A stretch of DNA of 18,129 bases from positions 1 through 18,129 of the forward strand of contig JAGUXE010000072.1 in the NCBI GenBank assembly GCA_020061995.1. The letters run 5' to 3'. The translations under genes and the position numbers were made by a program. Below are positions 15,105 to 18,129 of this stretch, one piece after another. This stretch comes from Ignavibacteriales bacterium (GTDB taxonomy: Bacteria > Bacteroidota > Ignavibacteria > Ignavibacteriales > Ignavibacteriaceae). Below the pieces are notes generated by a model. That model did no database searches. It was given only the letters and a program-made list of their open reading frames with translations, and was not told the origin of the DNA. Numbering within the stretch: position 1 is the stretch's first letter; every line of letters starts with the position of its first letter.

Positions 15105-15787
15105 TTTAAAGTCGAATGCCTTACTAATGATTTTATGGATTTCAAAATTTGAATGGAACTGTTTTCTTCTGGATAGTCAAATATTTTTAAGATATATTGT
15201 TCGTCTTTCTTTTCTACAAAATGTTCAAACGGGTATTTTAAAGTTTTCGCACCCAATTTATCATTAATTTGAAATTGAAGATGCAGATGAGGATAGGGAG
15301 AGCGTCCGCTGTTCCCGCATAATGCAACAATGTCACCTTTCTTAACTTTATCTCCTTTTTTAACTTTTATTGAATCCGGCTCTATATGAGATAAAGAAGA
15401 GTAAAGATTCGGGCCATGTCCGATGATTATCGTGTTGCCCCAGTTTTTTTCTATATTTACTTCGCCAATTGGATTATTATGTATACCATCGATAACTTTA
15501 ACAACTTCTCCGTCTAATGGAGAGGCAAGGGGGAGTTTATAACAATAATAATCGCTTAAAGTGTTACCTTTGTCTGAAAATTGAGAGTTCGTACTATCCA
15601 ACACTACAAAATCGTATGCATATTGCCAATCACCCTTATGAGTTAATTTGCCGTTATGTCCTTGAATCACATTCCATTCTCCAAAAAAGGGGAGTTGAGG
15701 GGCAAGAGATTTAAATTTATCAAATCTAAATTTTCGGTTATTATGATAGTAATAATTTTCTTCAGGTGTACCCGGTTGAAAAAACAA
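14951..15787 (-). CDS. M23-family zinc peptidase domain (peptidoglycan endopeptidase type)
   Basis: M23 (LytM-type) enzymes cut peptide cross-links in peptidoglycan. Visible metal-site motifs are HKGDWQYAYDF (His50, Asp59), the lid region SLSHIEPDSIKVKKGDKVKK, and GRSPYPHLHLQF with the HLH motif (167-169). The strand pattern LASPLDGEVVKVIDG is typical. The listed start is a TTG inside a T6 run, with no upstream ribosome site. Residues before it in the same frame merge with the urea-transporter frame if one T is removed. After about residue 208 the frame is lost at an A4 run and the listed tail to 14951 is out of frame. The natural protein is therefore probably a transporter-M23 fusion with a further C-terminal domain. 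Confidence 0.8.
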   Translation of the reverse strand: MFFQPGTPEENYYYHNNRKFRFDKFKSLAPQLPFFGEWNVIQGHNGKLTHKGDWQYAYDFVVLDSTNSQFSDKGNTLSDYYCYKLPLASPLDGEVVKVIDGIHNNPIGEVNIEKNWGNTIIIGHGPNLYSSLSHIEPDSIKVKKGDKVKKGDIVALCGNSGRSPYPHLHLQFQINDKLGAKTLKYPFEHFVEKKDEQYILKIFDYPEENSSIQILKSIKSLVRHSTLNWGTFISLNVSLEVVPLLKSGKSKLILIIISILNQIADRQFILIKLIKYFI

Positions 15788-16610
15788 GAACAGGAAGCAA
15801 AAATCCAGAGAGCAATTTAATAAAGAATACTGTAAATATTACCACGATTAGAGTCGCAAGAGAAACCAAAAAGATACTTTTTCGAGAAGAAATAATTAAA
15901 CTTCCACCGAGGGCAAAAGCAGTTAATATCGAATTAAAACTTGTTAAAATTAAAACAGTTTCGTTTTGCTCGAACAAGACCAAATGTAAAAATAGATAAT
16001 TGAATAAAAATGCTATTATGCTGAGTAAAAATAAGATTCTAGAAAAGAAAAATATTGCAATAGCTAATATTAAACCGGAAATTACGCTTGATTGAAAAAG
16101 AATTAAAGAGATAGATTTTAGATATGTAATTGCCAAAGGGTGAAGGGATGATAAATACTCAAACCCGACAAATTCAAAATATTTATAATCAATAAAATCG
16201 TAATTACCTAAAAATATAAAAAATATATAAAGCGAAAAAACAAAAGGTAGGCTTAATCCGGGTAAATTGAACGCTGATGCTAAATAATGTTCAAGCGCCG
16301 CTGAGATAAAAAAGGTGATGATAATAAAAATTGGAATCACCAGAAGTAAAAAAGGACTAAGCTCAAAATAAAAAGATGCAGCTGCACCGAATAAAATACC
16401 GTTGAAGCCATAAAAGCCGCTTCGAGTTTTATTTTTATCAAATTTTAATATGAATGCCAGAAAATTAGAAATAACAACGCCAAGCAATGCCATTAAACCT
16501 AATTTTGGAATCACAAATGTTGCGACCGATGCGATAACACCAAACCATTTTCGGTTAGAAAAAAAGATTTGGCTATAGCTAAAAAATATTGAATCGAGAA
16601 ATAATGTCAT
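15762..16610 (-). CDS. Urea-transporter-family membrane protein (N-terminal half of a transporter-M23 fusion)
   Basis: A 282-residue, very hydrophobic protein with roughly eight to ten membrane spans. The blocks GLMALLGVVISNFLAFIL, SGFYGFNGILFGAAASFYF and the later FNLPGLSLPFVFSLYIFFIF fit the urea transporter (UT) family. In that family a Gly-Tyr-Asn-rich motif sits at the pore of each half. It starts 3 bases after the decarboxylase stop. The frame ends LLPVLVFSTGYT just past a T6 run, while the +1 frame carries on as FQPGTPEENYYY into the M23 peptidase. UT domains joined to M23 peptidases occur in Bacteroidetes as far as I recall, so one protein is likely. Urea itself need not be the substrate. 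Confidence 0.75.
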   Translation of the reverse strand: MTLFLDSIFFSYSQIFFSNRKWFGVIASVATFVIPKLGLMALLGVVISNFLAFILKFDKNKTRSGFYGFNGILFGAAASFYFELSPFLLLVIPIFIIITFFISAALEHYLASAFNLPGLSLPFVFSLYIFFIFLGNYDFIDYKYFEFVGFEYLSSLHPLAITYLKSISLILFQSSVISGLILAIAIFFFSRILFLLSIIAFLFNYLFLHLVLFEQNETVLILTSFNSILTAFALGGSLIISSRKSIFLVSLATLIVVIFTVFFIKLLSGFLLPVLVFSTGYT

Positions 16611-16613
16611 TCG

Positions 16614-17969
16614 TTACTTTAGTTTGAGTTGTTTAGGGATTAATTCTTGATTCAAGATATAGTCAATGGATTCTTTTTTTCTGATTAATTCAACGCTTTT
16701 ATCTTCCATTATCATCACGACATTGGGTCTCATCGTAATAAATTGCATCCATTGCGTCAAGTTGTATGCCCCCGCATAATGAACGACAAGTTTATCTCCC
16801 TTTTTTAGGGATGGAAGTATGATGCTTTCTCTTATGCAATCGATATTCATACAAAGTGGTCCGTATAATGTCGTATCTTCTGAGTGAATAGAGCTATCTT
16901 GAGCTATAGATATTTTGTGATTATACCAGAAGCTTGTGAACATTATATTAACACCTGCATCTATAATTACAGCACGTCTGCCGCTTGTCAGACGTTTATT
17001 AGCGACAACCGAAGTTATTAAGTACCCGGCATCGTCTATGAGCGCTCTACCGGTTTCTAAAATCAGCGTAGGAAGTTCTGCTTGGCTGAATGACAATTCA
17101 AATAAACCCGATGTGATGGCTTCGGCATATTGCTCAAGCGATGGAACTACCTGTTCAGCAGGCAGATACTGTCCGATAAGTGTATTGTTAGATGTAAAGC
17201 CGCCGCCAAGGTCTATATAATCTATATTTTTCCCGAATTCTGATTTAATACTTTTTGCCAGTTTTCCAAGATTAATAGCGGCCAATCTGTATGCTTCGGA
17301 ACTCATAATATAAGTACCAATGTGTGTATGAAGGCCGATCAGTTCTAAATTTTTATTTACGACAATTCTTTTAATCGCTTGCCATGCTTCTCCGTTTTCA
17401 TAATTAAATCCGAACCTATCCCATTTGGGGTAAATTCCAACATCCATGTTTATACGAATTGCTACCTGTGCCTTTAGTTTGTTTTTATCTGTCAGTTCGA
17501 TGATTTGATAAAGTTCATCAAAATGGTCGATATGGATTTTTGCTTTATCTTTTATTGCTTTTATTAAAGCAGTTTCACTTTTATCCGGACCATTATATAT
17601 AATATTTTCGCCTATAACACCGAGATTTTTAGCTTTATCATATTCGAATTCCGAAACAACCTCTGCCCATGAACCTTCCTGATGAAAAACAGAACATACT
17701 GCGTTCAAATAATTTGTTTTATAAGACCAAGCAAACTGAACTTTTGGGTAACGGTTCTTAAATATACGGTATGCATTTTTTTGATTCTGCCTTATTCTCT
17801 TTTCGGATAATACAAATAGGGGAGAGTCGAACTCTTCTATTAATGAATTGATACTAACCCCATCGATATCCAACATCGGAGCTGAGATGGTCTGCGTCCC
17901 GAATTTATTCATCAATCCCGACTGAAGTTTCGTAATAATAGGTCTTTCGTATCTTTTTCTTGATGTCAT
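16614..17969 (-). CDS. Fold-III PLP-dependent decarboxylase (diaminopimelate/ornithine decarboxylase-like) with leader-like N-terminus
   Basis: A 451-residue alanine-racemase-fold decarboxylase. FAWSYKTN contains the PLP Lys (K84). HTHIGT (214-219) stacks on the cofactor, IDLGGGF (252-258) binds phosphate, and ETGRALIDDAG (305-315) is the EPGR-type loop. GPLC (370-373) carries the catalytic Cys and AGAYN (399-403) the phosphate-binding Tyr, so the active site looks complete. The substrate could be meso-diaminopimelate, another amino acid or a peptide-bound residue; it resembles but is not clearly LysA. The first 30 residues, with RYERPIITKLQSG and then NKFG, precede the catalytic fold and are unusual. 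AGGAG lies 10 bases before the ATG. It starts 2 bases after the previous stop and 3 bases before the transporter gene. Confidence 0.85.
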   Translation of the reverse strand: MTSRKRYERPIITKLQSGLMNKFGTQTISAPMLDIDGVSINSLIEEFDSPLFVLSEKRIRQNQKNAYRIFKNRYPKVQFAWSYKTNYLNAVCSVFHQEGSWAEVVSEFEYDKAKNLGVIGENIIYNGPDKSETALIKAIKDKAKIHIDHFDELYQIIELTDKNKLKAQVAIRINMDVGIYPKWDRFGFNYENGEAWQAIKRIVVNKNLELIGLHTHIGTYIMSSEAYRLAAINLGKLAKSIKSEFGKNIDYIDLGGGFTSNNTLIGQYLPAEQVVPSLEQYAEAITSGLFELSFSQAELPTLILETGRALIDDAGYLITSVVANKRLTSGRRAVIIDAGVNIMFTSFWYNHKISIAQDSSIHSEDTTLYGPLCMNIDCIRESIILPSLKKGDKLVVHYAGAYNLTQWMQFITMRPNVVMIMEDKSVELIRKKESIDYILNQELIPKQLKLK

Positions 17970-17971
17970 AA

Positions 17972-18127
17972 TTATAATTCTCCTGAAACAGCAATTTTTT
18001 CAAATATTTTAACGTCTGTGATTAAATCCCAGGCGCTTCTTACAAAAATTTTACCAATCTCATAATTTTCATAAGTGGCAACATCTTTTGACGTTGCTAA
18101 TTCTATGAGGGAGTAGGGCATATTTTG
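17972..18127 (-). CDS. C-terminus of an unidentified protein, partial
   Basis: Only 51 codons are visible before the right edge. The tail reads LIELATSKDVATYENYEIGK, IFVRSAWDLITDVKIFEKIA and ends VSGEL. I do not recognise it. An ATP-grasp-type ligase is a guess based on what often accompanies such decarboxylases, not on a motif in these residues. It ends 2 bases before the decarboxylase start and carries that gene's AGGAG in its last codons. It is clearly part of the same operon. Confidence 0.6.
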   Translation of the reverse strand, partial: QNMPYSLIELATSKDVATYENYEIGKIFVRSAWDLITDVKIFEKIAVSGEL

Positions 18128-18129
18128 TC

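Overview
The window is about 18.1 kb of AT-rich bacterial chromosome. It probably comes from the Bacteroidetes/Chlorobi (FCB) side of the tree, possibly an Ignavibacteria-type lineage. Supporting signs are a bacillithiol-type deacetylase (BshB1), two promoters that fit the Bacteroidetes pattern TTG-N20-TAnnTTTG, mixed and often weak Shine-Dalgarno sites, and the style of the outer-membrane and metal-handling genes. The taxonomic call is inference; no ribosomal RNA or marker tree is available here.

Positions 1-1487 (minus strand) are a small metal-handling cluster: a secreted Cys/Lys-rich protein, a lipoprotein carrying an HMA metal-binding domain, a hairpin terminator, then the N-terminus (YHS plus HMA domains) of a copper-type P-ATPase that runs off the left edge. 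Positions 1488-2972 are a gene graveyard. A heavily deleted Type IIG-like restriction-modification gene runs into a relic of a TolC/CusC-type outer-membrane efflux gene. Palindromes and a degenerate 7-bp repeat lie in and beside it.

Positions 2959-5522 (minus strand) hold purK-purE (AIR carboxylation in purine synthesis) and bshB1. A divergent promoter at 5595-5625 then drives a long plus-strand run: xseA-xseB (exonuclease VII), dxs (isoprenoid precursor), an oxidoreductase-fold protein lacking the usual catalytic residues, a collapsed SAM-hydrolase pseudogene, ribD-ribE (riboflavin), and an unrecognised protein. After a second promoter come secG and tRNA-Lys(CTT).

Positions 13315-18129 (minus strand) are a tightly packed operon: the end of an unidentified protein, a fold-III PLP decarboxylase with an unusual leader-like N-terminus, a urea-transporter-family membrane protein whose frame runs into an M23 peptidase, and a TPR protein whose frame runs into an outer-membrane beta-barrel. 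Frame changes interrupt this operon three times, two of them clearly at homopolymers. Repaired, they give two large proteins: transporter-peptidase and TPR-barrel. This operon is the best candidate for an unusual system. Its components suggest an envelope-directed or small-molecule/peptide function, but that is inference.
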